Of a DNA stretch of 50,365 bases, positions 1-7,794 are shown piece by piece. The DNA is from Lachnospiraceae bacterium (GTDB taxonomy: Bacteria > Bacillota > Clostridia > Lachnospirales > Lachnospiraceae). The position numbers were made by a program, and so were the translations under genes. Location: assembly GCA_017634975.1 (NCBI GenBank), contig JAGBMJ010000119.1, positions 1 through 50,365 of the forward strand, in the 5' to 3' direction. Every line of letters begins with the position of its first letter. The first letter of the stretch is position 1. The notes under the pieces were generated by a model. The model was not told the origin of the DNA. It made no database searches and saw only the letters and a program-made list of their open reading frames with translations.

Positions 1-6
1 TAAAAG

Positions 7-55
7 TATCACATGTGTGATAAAAACTCTATCAAATGTGATAGAAAAGCTATCA
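7..55. promoter_or_regulatory. Tandem inverted-repeat operator candidates at left edge
   Basis: Two near-identical inverted repeats lie in tandem: TATCACA-TG-TGTGATA (7-22) and CTATCA-AATG-TGATAG (29-44). A half site CTATCA follows at 50. The TATC units start at about 7, 30 and 51, roughly two helical turns apart, which suggests cooperative binding of a dimeric repressor. The regulated gene would lie left of the window. The protein that binds is unknown. Confidence 0.35.
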
Positions 56-66
56 ACTAAAGAACT

Positions 67-108
67 AAAAAATCCCGTATTCATCGAAGATTCACGATGT
101 TTACGGGA
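67..108 (-). terminator. Terminator after tRNA-Leu(CAA)
   Basis: On the minus strand a stem TCCCGTA/TACGGGA (73-79 with 102-108) is continued by CATCG/CGATG and followed by a run of six U residues (67-72). It lies directly downstream of the minus-strand tRNA gene. Confidence 0.75.
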
Positions 109-120
109 CTTTGCTGATTA

Positions 121-203
121 TGCCGGCAGCGGGACTTGAACCCGCACGTGGTTGCCCACAACAGATTTTGAGTCTGCCTCGTCTGCCATTCCGACACGCC
201 GGC
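121..203 (-). tRNA. tRNA-Leu(CAA)
   Basis: The minus strand folds as a class II tRNA. The 7-bp acceptor stem GCCGGCG/TGCCGGC includes one G-U pair. The anticodon loop CTCAAAA gives anticodon CAA (reads UUG), there is a long variable arm typical of tRNA-Leu, the T loop is GTTCAAGTC, and the discriminator is A. The CCA end is not encoded. A sigma-A promoter lies just upstream and a terminator just downstream. Confidence 0.95.
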
Positions 204-217
204 GCTTACAGATTGAT

Positions 218-246
218 ATATTATCATATTGTCGGAAATAATACAA
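218..246 (-). promoter_or_regulatory. Sigma-A promoter for tRNA-Leu(CAA)
   Basis: On the minus strand, TTGTAT (241-246) and TAATAT (218-223) are separated by exactly 17 bp and sit about 15 bp upstream of the tRNA 5' end. Confidence 0.6.
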
Positions 247-253
247 GTTTTTT

Positions 254-282
254 TTGCATGTTTTACAAATATAGGATAGAAT
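254..282 (+). promoter_or_regulatory. Sigma-A promoter for the polA leader transcript
   Basis: TTGCAT (254-259), a 17-bp spacer and TAGAAT (277-282). Transcription from here would run through both repeat copies and then into the small zinc-finger gene at 560 and polA, giving an untranslated leader of about 270 nt. Confidence 0.55.
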
Positions 283-285
283 AGT

Positions 286-430
286 GTTATTATTCACAGT
301 CGAATCGCGCACTTGCTGCGCGATTACGACCCAAAACATGCTGAGGAAGCTGGTTTTTGCCCATCGCCGCAGGCGATTTCCATTGGCAAAAACCGTTACT
401 ATCACAGCACGAAGGGCTGTGAATAGTAAC
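286..430 (+). repeat. Dispersed palindromic repeat, full copy A
   Basis: A non-coding element of about 145 bp rich in hairpins. It has TCGCGCA-cttgc-TGCGCGA near the left end, ATCGCC-gca-GGCGAT in the middle and CACAGC-acgaagg-GCTGTG at the right end. The ends GTTATTATTCACAG and CTGTGAATAGTAAC form terminal inverted repeats. An inverted full copy is at 18062-18205, a partial copy at 439-532 and a right-end hairpin remnant at 13166-13203. No transposase is encoded, so it resembles a MITE or REP-like element. Confidence 0.8.
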
Positions 431-438
431 AGAATAGT

Positions 439-532
439 GTTATTATTCATAGTCGAATCGCGCACTTGCTGCGCGATTACGACCCAAAACATGCTGAGGA
501 AGCTGGTTTTTGCCCATCGCCGCAGGCGATTT
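439..532 (+). repeat. Dispersed palindromic repeat, partial copy B
   Basis: Nearly identical to the first two thirds of copy A but stops after the central hairpin (GGCGATTT) and lacks the right-end hairpin. The flank AGAATAGTG before copy A recurs before copy B. This suggests a local tandem duplication that also copied part of the promoter -10 region. It lies immediately upstream of the gene at 560. Confidence 0.8.
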
Positions 533-559
533 AAGCATTATATTAGGAACGGGGACGAT

Positions 560-895
560 ATGGATACTACGGCTTGCAGAGTCTACCGGAAAAACTACGG
601 AATGTTTTTGAACGGAAAACTGGAAGGAAAAGAGTGCCGGCAGCTGCTCCGGCATATCGAAGAATGTGCGGAATGCAGGGAAGAACTGCGCATACAGTAT
701 CTGCTGCAGGAAGGTATGTTCCGCCTGGAACACGGCGGCACCTTTGATATCAATTCGGATTTTGAAAGGATGCTTGCGGATGCACAGAAGGAAGTGCGTC
801 AGGAGAGCCGGCGGAAGATGTTTTACCGTGGCCTGATGATCGTTTTTGTGGGGATCACCTATTATTTTGTAGCGATCGGTATCATCGGGTATTAA
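560..895 (+). CDS. Small zf-HC2-like membrane protein (putative anti-sigma-type)
   Basis: A 111-aa protein. The N-terminal half has a Cys/His cluster, C-R-Q-L-L-R-H-I-E-E-C-A-E-C (about residues 27-41), matching the H-x3-C-x2-C zinc-binding pattern of anti-sigma-factor zf-HC2 domains. The middle is charged and the C-terminus is one hydrophobic segment (about 88-110) predicted to span the membrane. ATG 560 is chosen because GGGGAC precedes it and the frame before it is repeat DNA. It ends 24 bp before polA and is probably co-transcribed with it. No sigma-factor partner is adjacent, so the anti-sigma role is inferred from the fold only. A minor possibility is a generic zinc-ribbon membrane protein. 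Confidence 0.7.
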   Translation: MDTTACRVYRKNYGMFLNGKLEGKECRQLLRHIEECAECREELRIQYLLQEGMFRLEHGGTFDINSDFERMLADAQKEVRQESRRKMFYRGLMIVFVGITYYFVAIGIIGY

Positions 896-919
896 GATTA
901 GAACAGAGGGGATAGGAGA

Positions 920-3676
920 ATGGCGGACAAACTGGTATTGATCGACGGACATAGTATTTTAAACAGGGCTTTTTTCGGAGTCCCGGATCTGACGAACGCA
1001 GAGGGATTTCATACCAATGCGATCTATGGTTTCCTGAACATCATGTTTCGTATATTGGAAGAGGAGAAACCGCAGTACCTGGCGGTGGCTTTTGATGTGC
1101 ATGCGCCGACCTTCCGGCATGAGATGTATCCGGAGTATAAAGGGACGAGAAAGCCGATGGCGGAGGAGCTGCGTCAGCAGGTACCGGTGATGAAGGAAAT
1201 GCTGAAGGCGATGCAGATCGCCGTGGTGGAGCAGGCCGGATTGGAAGCGGATGATATACTCGGAACCCTGGCAAAAAAAGCCGAAGCGGAGGGGATGGAT
1301 GTGGCGCTGGTCTCGGGCGACCGGGATCTGCTGCAGATCGCAACGGACCATATCATGATCCGTATCCCGAAAACGAAGCGGGGCGGTACGGAGATTGAAA
1401 ACTATTATGCGGCGGATGTGGAAAAGACCTATCAGTTAAGTCCGGCGCGTTTTATCGAGCTGAAAGCCCTGATGGGCGACAGCTCGGATAATGTGCCCGG
1501 AGTGCCGAAGGTAGGGGAGAAGACTGCAACGGAACTGATGGTGACCTACGGTTCGATCGAGGGTATCTATGAGCATCTGGAGGAGATCAAAAAGAATGCG
1601 GTCCGCGAGAGTCTGCGTGAGAATAAGGAAATCTTGGATCTGTGTCTGAAACTCGTGACGATCAAAACCGACTGTGAATTACCCATCGGTCCCAGGGATG
1701 CGGTACTGCCGGATATGTATACCCCGGAGGCGTATGAACTGTGCCGGAAGCTGGAGTTTAAAGCATTGCTTTCCCGCTTCGGGTCGCAGGAGAAAAAAGA
1801 AACGAAAACCTATTCGTATCAGTGGGTTGCGGAAGAAGGTGCGGCAAGGACCATCATGCAGGAAGCAGCTGCCGGGGAACGGGCAGCGGTACTGGTATAT
1901 CCGCTGGAGCAGGAAGATTTTATCCTGGGGATCGCAGAGAAAGAGATGGTATCCTTCCTGCGCACCGGGGATTTCAAAGCCGGATATCTTGCAGACCTTG
2001 TGAAAGAGCTGTACCGGAAGACTACGGTTGTGACCTTTGACAGCAAGCGGCTGTATGCGGTATTGTTCGGAAAAGCGGCCACCGGTGCGAGTGCGCCGAA
2101 GGAACAGGCACAGATGACGTTTGAAGATCTGCTGCTGCAGAGTGACGGTGCTGCGGGATCTTCGGCAGAACCGACGGAAGCAGAACTGCTCGTGGCAGAG
2201 GAGGCCGTAGCACGGATCGAGGATCTGCTTCTGGCCGGATACCTGTTGAATCCGCTCAAGAGCGATACGCAGATCGCAGATCTTGCAAAGCAGTATCTGG
2301 ATGAGCTGATCACACCCTATGAGGAAAAGTTCGGCAGAAAAACGTATACAGCTGCAGCAGCGGAGGACAAAGAAGCATTTGCACAGCTGGCGGCACAGGA
2401 GTGTGCACTGTTGCTGCCGCTTTATGATGCTTTGCTGCAGGCTTTAAAGACACAGGAGATGGAGAGACTCTACCGCGAGGTGGAGCTTCCGTTATCCTAT
2501 GTACTCTATTGCATGGAAAAGGAAGGCATACAGGCGGATGCGCAGGCACTGAAGGTCTACGGGGATGAACTGGCTGCACAGATCACGGTACTGGAACAGA
2601 AGATCTATGAGGCTGCGGGGGAAACGTTCAATATCAATTCGCCGAAACAGCTGGCAGAGATCCTTTTTGAAAAGATGCATCTGCCCGGCGGGAAAAAGAC
2701 CAAGACCGGCTACTCCACATCGGCGGAAGTGCTGGAGAAGCTGGCACCGGACGTTCCCTTTGTACGAGATGTTCTGGAGTATCGGACCTACGCCAAATTA
2801 AAATCAACGTATGCAGACGGACTGGCCGCCTTCATTGCATCGGACGGCCGGATCCATACGAAATTTAACCAGACGATCACGGCGACGGGACGTTTGAGCT
2901 CCACGGATCCGAATCTGCAAAATATCCCGATGCGAACGGAGCTGGGGCGCAAGATCCGGAAGGTGTTTACACCGAAGGCCGGCTGTATCTTTGCGGATGC
3001 GGATTATTCCCAGATCGAGTTGCGCATCCTGGCATCTATGGCCGGGGATCAGGAACTGATCGAAGCTTACCGGGGCGGCAAGGATATTCACCGCATCACG
3101 GCATCGAAGGTGTTCGGTGTGCCGTTTGAGGAAGTGACGGACCTTCAAAGACGCAATGCCAAGGCGGTAAATTTCGGTATCGTTTATGGCATCTCGGCCT
3201 TTGGGCTGAGCCAGGATCTGACCATTTCCAGAGGCGAGGCAAAAGAGTATATCGAGCAGTATTTTGCAACCTATCCGGGGATCCGGATCTTTTTGGAAAA
3301 ATGCAAGCGGGAAGCAAAGGAAAAGGGCTATTCCGTAACGGCCTTCGGACGCAGGAGACCGATCCCGGAGCTGAAGAGCAGTAACTTTATGCAGCGGCAG
3401 TTTGGGGAACGCGTGGCGATGAATGCGCCGATCCAGGGAACCGCGGCGGATATCATGAAGATCGCGATGATCCGTGTATTTGACCGGCTGGTAAAGGAAG
3501 GACTGAAGTCCAGACTGCTGCTGCAGATCCACGATGAACTGCTGATCGAGACTGTAAAAGAGGAAGAGGAACAGGTGCTGCAGATCATGCGGGAAGAGAT
3601 GATGGGAGCGGCGGATTTTCCGGTGGCGCTGGAAGTGGATGCGCATACCGGCACGGACTGGTATGAAGCAAAGTGA
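920..3676 (+). CDS. polA: DNA polymerase I
   Basis: A 918-aa family A polymerase for gap filling and Okazaki primer removal. The N-terminal 5'-3' exonuclease (about 1-290) shows VSGDRDLLQ and GDSSDNVPGVPKVGEKTA. The middle domain (about 300-500) aligns with the 3'-5' exonuclease but lacks the catalytic D-x-E motif: the expected position reads VYPLEQED. Proofreading is therefore probably absent, as in several Gram-positive homologues. The polymerase domain has motif A DADYSQIELR (about 690), motif B RRNAKAVNFGIVYG (about 745) and motif C QIHDEL (about 868). The start follows a TAGGAGAA site. It is followed closely by coaE, a common pairing in Clostridia. Confidence 0.98.
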   Translation: MADKLVLIDGHSILNRAFFGVPDLTNAEGFHTNAIYGFLNIMFRILEEEKPQYLAVAFDVHAPTFRHEMYPEYKGTRKPMAEELRQQVPVMKEMLKAMQIAVVEQAGLEADDILGTLAKKAEAEGMDVALVSGDRDLLQIATDHIMIRIPKTKRGGTEIENYYAADVEKTYQLSPARFIELKALMGDSSDNVPGVPKVGEKTATELMVTYGSIEGIYEHLEEIKKNAVRESLRENKEILDLCLKLVTIKTDCELPIGPRDAVLPDMYTPEAYELCRKLEFKALLSRFGSQEKKETKTYSYQWVAEEGAARTIMQEAAAGERAAVLVYPLEQEDFILGIAEKEMVSFLRTGDFKAGYLADLVKELYRKTTVVTFDSKRLYAVLFGKAATGASAPKEQAQMTFEDLLLQSDGAAGSSAEPTEAELLVAEEAVARIEDLLLAGYLLNPLKSDTQIADLAKQYLDELITPYEEKFGRKTYTAAAAEDKEAFAQLAAQECALLLPLYDALLQALKTQEMERLYREVELPLSYVLYCMEKEGIQADAQALKVYGDELAAQITVLEQKIYEAAGETFNINSPKQLAEILFEKMHLPGGKKTKTGYSTSAEVLEKLAPDVPFVRDVLEYRTYAKLKSTYADGLAAFIASDGRIHTKFNQTITATGRLSSTDPNLQNIPMRTELGRKIRKVFTPKAGCIFADADYSQIELRILASMAGDQELIEAYRGGKDIHRITASKVFGVPFEEVTDLQRRNAKAVNFGIVYGISAFGLSQDLTISRGEAKEYIEQYFATYPGIRIFLEKCKREAKEKGYSVTAFGRRRPIPELKSSNFMQRQFGERVAMNAPIQGTAADIMKIAMIRVFDRLVKEGLKSRLLLQIHDELLIETVKEEEEQVLQIMREEMMGAADFPVALEVDAHTGTDWYEAK

Positions 3677-3700
3677 TCTGGCGGAGGAAAGGATAAGAAG

Positions 3701-4291
3701 ATGCGTACCATAGGGATCACCGGTGGTGTGGGAGCCGGCAAATCGACCGTATTAAACTATTTGCAGGAACAGTATCACGCATATCTGATCGTGGCGGACG
3801 AACTGGCGAAAGAACTGGAACTGCCGGGACATGACTGCTATGCGCGATTGGTGGAAACCTTTGGAGAGAGAATCCTGGATTCCGAAGGATTTCTCGATAA
3901 AAAGGCATTTGCGGAGCTGATCTTTTCGGATCCGGAATGTCTGCAAAAGGCGAATGCGATCCTTCATCCGGCTGTGAAAACGGAGATTGTAAGACGCTTA
4001 GAGGAGCAGCGGCGGATGGGGACCAAACTGTTTGTTCTGGAAGCGGCGCTTCTGATCGAAGAAAAATATGATGAAATTTTGGATGAATTATGGTATATCT
4101 ATACAGACGATGCGGTACGTGCCGCACGTCTTATGGAAAGCCGCGGATATTCGGAGGACAAGATCCGAAGCATCATGCGGCAGCAGCTCAGCGATGAGGA
4201 GTTTCGCGCACATTGCAGGGTTGTGATCGATAACAGCGGAAGGCCGGAGGATACGCAAAAGCAGATCGACCGTGTGCTGCGCGACATATAA
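3701..4291 (+). CDS. coaE: Dephospho-CoA kinase
   Basis: A 196-aa cytosolic enzyme that phosphorylates the 3' hydroxyl of dephospho-CoA, the last step of CoA synthesis. The P-loop GGVGAGKST is at residues 8-16. DELAKELELPG matches the substrate-binding region, and the C-terminus (R-x5-I-x3-Q, then VIDNSG) fits the family. Length is typical (about 195-205 aa). It starts 24 bp after polA behind GGAGGAAAGG, so the two are probably one transcript. Confidence 0.97.
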   Translation: MRTIGITGGVGAGKSTVLNYLQEQYHAYLIVADELAKELELPGHDCYARLVETFGERILDSEGFLDKKAFAELIFSDPECLQKANAILHPAVKTEIVRRLEEQRRMGTKLFVLEAALLIEEKYDEILDELWYIYTDDAVRAARLMESRGYSEDKIRSIMRQQLSDEEFRAHCRVVIDNSGRPEDTQKQIDRVLRDI

Positions 4292-4367
4292 GCGGACGAT
4301 GGGCGGAGGCGATGCTACCGGATCAGCAGGCGGGGAGTGAGAAAAGCACCCGCAAAGGGAGGAATCT

Positions 4368-5459
4368 ATGGGTAAAGTAAAAGAGTTTATGAAGAAGAAG
4401 GATATTGAGATATCCTTGAAACGCTACGGCATTGATGCGCTGGGAGCGATGGCGCAGGGCTTGTTTTGCTCGCTGCTCATCGGAACCATCATCGATACCT
4501 TCGGAAAGCAGTTTCATATTGCGGCGCTGACCAATACGGTAGCGACGATCAAAGATACCCCGTATACAGTGGGCGGTCTGGCATCGGCGATGAGCGGTCC
4601 GGCGATGGCAGTGGCGATCGGCTCTGCGCTGAAATGCCCGCCGCTGGTTCTGTTTTCACTGATCGCTGTCGGTTTTGCATCCAATGCGCTGGGCGGGGCA
4701 GGCGGCCCGCTGGCAGTTCTGTTTGTAGCGATCCTTGCTGCAGAGTTCGGTAAAGCAATCTCCAAAGAGACCAAAGTGGATATACTGGTAACCCCGCTGG
4801 TTACGATCGGTGTCGGCGTGTTCTTCTCATGGCTGATCGCTCCGACGCTCGGAAGCTTGGCATCGTATGTCGGCATCCTGATCAACCAGGCAACGTATAT
4901 GCAGCCGTTTTTGATGGGCATTTTGGTTTCTGTGATCGTAGGTGTTGCACTGACACTTCCGATCTCTTCCGCAGCCATCTGTGCAGCATTGGGACTGACC
5001 GGACTGGCCGGAGGAGCGGCAGTCGCCGGCTGCTCTGCGCAGATGATCGGCTTTGCAGTGATCTCCTTTAAGGAGAATAAATGGGGCGGTCTGGTTTCTC
5101 AGGGGATCGGTACTTCCATGCTGCAGATGCCCAATATTGTAAAAAATCCGCGGATCTGGATCGCTCCGACACTGGCGGCAGCCATCACGGGGCCGATCGC
5201 AACCTGCCTTTTTAAGCTGGAGATGAACGGGGCACCGGTATCTTCCGGTATGGGTACCTGCGGTTTTGTCGGACAGCTTGGCGTCTATACCGGCTGGCTG
5301 AATGATATCGCAAACGGCACCAGAGCCGACATTACCGGTTTTGACTGGGCAGGACTGTTCCTGATCTCCTTCATCCTGCCGGCAGTGTTCTCACTGATCA
5401 TCCACACCGGCGTAAAGAAGCTTGGCTGGGTCAAGGATGGCGATATGAAATTGAATTAA
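4368..5459 (+). CDS. PTS IIC-like membrane permease (PTS_EIIC_2 type)
   Basis: A 363-aa integral membrane protein. After a short charged N-terminus (KEFMKKKDIEISLKRY) there are about 8-10 hydrophobic segments rich in Gly, Ala and Ile. The pattern ALGAMAQGLFCSLLIGTI near the start and the conserved NALGGAGGP stretch fit the PTS_EIIC_2 family (sugar transporter IIC subunit without IIA/IIB domains). No IIA, IIB or sugar-catabolic gene is adjacent, so the substrate cannot be given and PEP-dependent transport is uncertain. The start follows a clear AGGGAGGA site. The next gene has its own promoter. Confidence 0.8.
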   Translation: MGKVKEFMKKKDIEISLKRYGIDALGAMAQGLFCSLLIGTIIDTFGKQFHIAALTNTVATIKDTPYTVGGLASAMSGPAMAVAIGSALKCPPLVLFSLIAVGFASNALGGAGGPLAVLFVAILAAEFGKAISKETKVDILVTPLVTIGVGVFFSWLIAPTLGSLASYVGILINQATYMQPFLMGILVSVIVGVALTLPISSAAICAALGLTGLAGGAAVAGCSAQMIGFAVISFKENKWGGLVSQGIGTSMLQMPNIVKNPRIWIAPTLAAAITGPIATCLFKLEMNGAPVSSGMGTCGFVGQLGVYTGWLNDIANGTRADITGFDWAGLFLISFILPAVFSLIIHTGVKKLGWVKDGDMKLN

Positions 5460-5485
5460 ATTCGTTACCGGCGGGAGATAAAGTA

Positions 5486-5514
5486 TTGCAAGAGCGGGGA
5501 AGAGCAATTATAAT
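5486..5514 (+). promoter_or_regulatory. Sigma-A promoter for the FtsA-like gene
   Basis: TTGCAA (5486-5491), 17-bp spacer, TATAAT (5509-5514). It lies in the gap between the permease stop and the FtsA-like start and separates the two transcripts. Confidence 0.65.
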
Positions 5515-5549
5515 AAATATGTTATGTAAATCATAGCAAGATACAGGAT

Positions 5550-7748
5550 ATGGGGTTAACTTCTATGGCAGAGTATAAGGAACAGGGAAATCTGGTGTTT
5601 GGTCTGGATATCGGTACGAGAAGCATCGTGGGCACGGTGGGATACCGTGAGGGTGATGTGTTTACGGTGCTGGGACAGGAGATCAAAGAACACGAGACAA
5701 GGGCGATGCTGGACGGACAGATCCATGACATCGGTCAGGTGGGAAATACCATCCTGCAGGTGAAGAAAGCTCTGGAGAAGAAGCTGGAGGTTAAGCTGAC
5801 CAATGTCTGTATCGCAGCGGCAGGCCGTGTGCTCGAGACGGTGGAAGTGAATACCACATGGGAGCTGGAAAAGGAAAAGGTGATCACACCGGAAGATGTG
5901 GCAGGACTGACTTCTATGGGAATTGAAAAAGCCTATACCCAGTTTCAGGAACAGAATAATACTGACCTGCATTTTTACTGTGTCGGGAATTCTGTAATAC
6001 GATATTACTTAAACGGTTACCAGATCGGTAATCTGGAGAATCATAAAGCAAGATCCATCGGCGCGGATATGATCGCGACTTTCCTGCCGGATGATGTTGT
6101 CGATGGTCTGTACCGTGCCGTAGAACTGGCAGGGCTTCGGGTAGTGAATATGACCCTCGAGCCCATCGCGGCGATCTCCGTGGCAATCCCGGAGATGTAC
6201 CGTATGCTGAACATCGGTCTGGTCGATGTGGGCGCGGGAACGTCGGATATCTGTATCACGAAGGACGGCTGTATCATTGCGTACGGGATGATCCCGTGTG
6301 CCGGTGATTACCTGACGGAGACCATCGCACAGGCGTGCCTGGTAGATTTCAATACCGCAGAACAGATCAAGCGCGGGATCGAGACGCAGGATGCCGTGGA
6401 ATACAACGATATCATGGGGCTGCCCAATACCATCAGCAAAGCATCCGTTCTGGAAATGCTGGATGATAAGCTCGAAGAGATGACGGAGCGGGTGGCCGAC
6501 AAATTTATGGAACTGAACGGCGGCAAGCCGGTGAGCGCTGTCTTTGTGGTCGGCGGCGGCGGTCGGATCGAAGGGTATACCAAAAAGCTTTCCGCACATC
6601 TGGGGATCGTTGCCGAACGTGTGGCAGTCCGCGGGGAAGAGGTGATGCAGAAGATCCGCTTCAAGGAAGAGGATGTGCATAAGGATTCCCTGATGGTAAC
6701 GCCCATCGGTATCTGCCTGAATTATTATGAACAGAGCAACAACTTTATCTATGTGACGTTTAATGATGAACATATCAAGATTTACGACAGCGGTAATCTG
6801 GCAGTGGTAGATGCAGCAATGCATGCAAACTTCCCGAATGAAGGGCTGTTTCCGAGAAGAGGGAAAGAGATCAATTATACGATCAACGGCCGGAAGACCT
6901 TTAAGCGCGGGCATCTGGGAGAAGCGGCAAAGATCACGGTAAACGGGGAACCGGCAGATATGCATTCTCCGATCCGGGCCAACGATGTGATCCTGGTAGA
7001 AGAGTCTACCGTCGGAGAGCCGGCAAGCTTAAAGATCTCGGATCTGCCGGAATTCAAATCCATGATCGTGATCACGGCAAATGACAGCCGGATCCTGCTG
7101 CCGAAAGTGGCTTACGTCAATGGCGAGATCAAGACCGGGTACTACGAGATTCAGGAAAACGACGATATCGTAATGCAGGATTACTATACCGTGCGTCAGG
7201 TGCGGGAATTTATGGATGTACTGCTCGAGGAAGGTACGGAAGTATTCGTGAATAACGAGCCTGCGGATGATGATACCAGGGTATACGAAAACTTCACGGT
7301 CCGCTGGGGGGAAAAGAAAGCAAAGACAGCGAAGCGTAAACCGGCGGCGAAAAAAAGTACGAAAAGCACGGTGAAGGAAGAAAAGAAGGCAGAGGAAGCG
7401 GAAGAGAATGTCCTGGCAGACAGCTTTGAAGATCTGCCCGAGGATGACGGTACCTATGAACCGTCCGGAAAAGAAAAAAGCGCGGAAGTAAAAGAAGAAC
7501 CGGAGGAGCCGGCGGAAACGAAAACGGCGGCAAAGGTTCCGGTATCGATCCAGGTTCTGGTGAATGGCCGGGCCATCCGCCTGAGCGGTAAATCTTCGTA
7601 TGTTTTTGTGGATGTATTTGATTATATCGATTTTGACCTGCAGAGCGTGAAGGGAACCAAGCTGATCACGGATCTGAACGGGCATAAAGCCGAGTATATG
7701 GAGCCAATCGCAAACGGAGATCAGATCGTGATCCGGTGGGAAAAATAG
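5550..7748 (+). CDS. FtsA/PilM-like actin-fold ATPase with long C-terminal extension
   Basis: A 732-aa protein. Residues about 14-390 have the FtsA/PilM actin-like fold: phosphate-1 loop LVFGLDIGTRSI, phosphate-2 LVDVGAGTSD and adenosine motif VFVVGGGGRIEGY. FtsA is normally 400-450 aa. Here another 340 residues follow: beta-rich segments, a Lys/Ala/Glu-rich linker (about 585-665) and a compact C-terminal domain ending NGDQIVIRWEK. No C-terminal amphipathic membrane-targeting helix is visible and no ftsZ is adjacent, so calling it canonical FtsA would be too strong. ATG 5565 (MAEYKEQ...) is an alternative start. It may act as a polymerising scaffold of the cell envelope, but that is inference. 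The next gene follows after 46 bp. Confidence 0.8.
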   Translation: MGLTSMAEYKEQGNLVFGLDIGTRSIVGTVGYREGDVFTVLGQEIKEHETRAMLDGQIHDIGQVGNTILQVKKALEKKLEVKLTNVCIAAAGRVLETVEVNTTWELEKEKVITPEDVAGLTSMGIEKAYTQFQEQNNTDLHFYCVGNSVIRYYLNGYQIGNLENHKARSIGADMIATFLPDDVVDGLYRAVELAGLRVVNMTLEPIAAISVAIPEMYRMLNIGLVDVGAGTSDICITKDGCIIAYGMIPCAGDYLTETIAQACLVDFNTAEQIKRGIETQDAVEYNDIMGLPNTISKASVLEMLDDKLEEMTERVADKFMELNGGKPVSAVFVVGGGGRIEGYTKKLSAHLGIVAERVAVRGEEVMQKIRFKEEDVHKDSLMVTPIGICLNYYEQSNNFIYVTFNDEHIKIYDSGNLAVVDAAMHANFPNEGLFPRRGKEINYTINGRKTFKRGHLGEAAKITVNGEPADMHSPIRANDVILVEESTVGEPASLKISDLPEFKSMIVITANDSRILLPKVAYVNGEIKTGYYEIQENDDIVMQDYYTVRQVREFMDVLLEEGTEVFVNNEPADDDTRVYENFTVRWGEKKAKTAKRKPAAKKSTKSTVKEEKKAEEAEENVLADSFEDLPEDDGTYEPSGKEKSAEVKEEPEEPAETKTAAKVPVSIQVLVNGRAIRLSGKSSYVFVDVFDYIDFDLQSVKGTKLITDLNGHKAEYMEPIANGDQIVIRWEK

Positions 7749-7794
7749 TTTTATACAGAGAGAAAAAGTAACGGATTCGGATGGTGTAACGTAA

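Noticed and set aside
284-559. In-frame extension of the zf-HC2 protein through the repeat copies
   Set aside because: The residues would be encoded by the dispersed non-coding repeat. A better start with a purine-rich ribosome site exists at 560.
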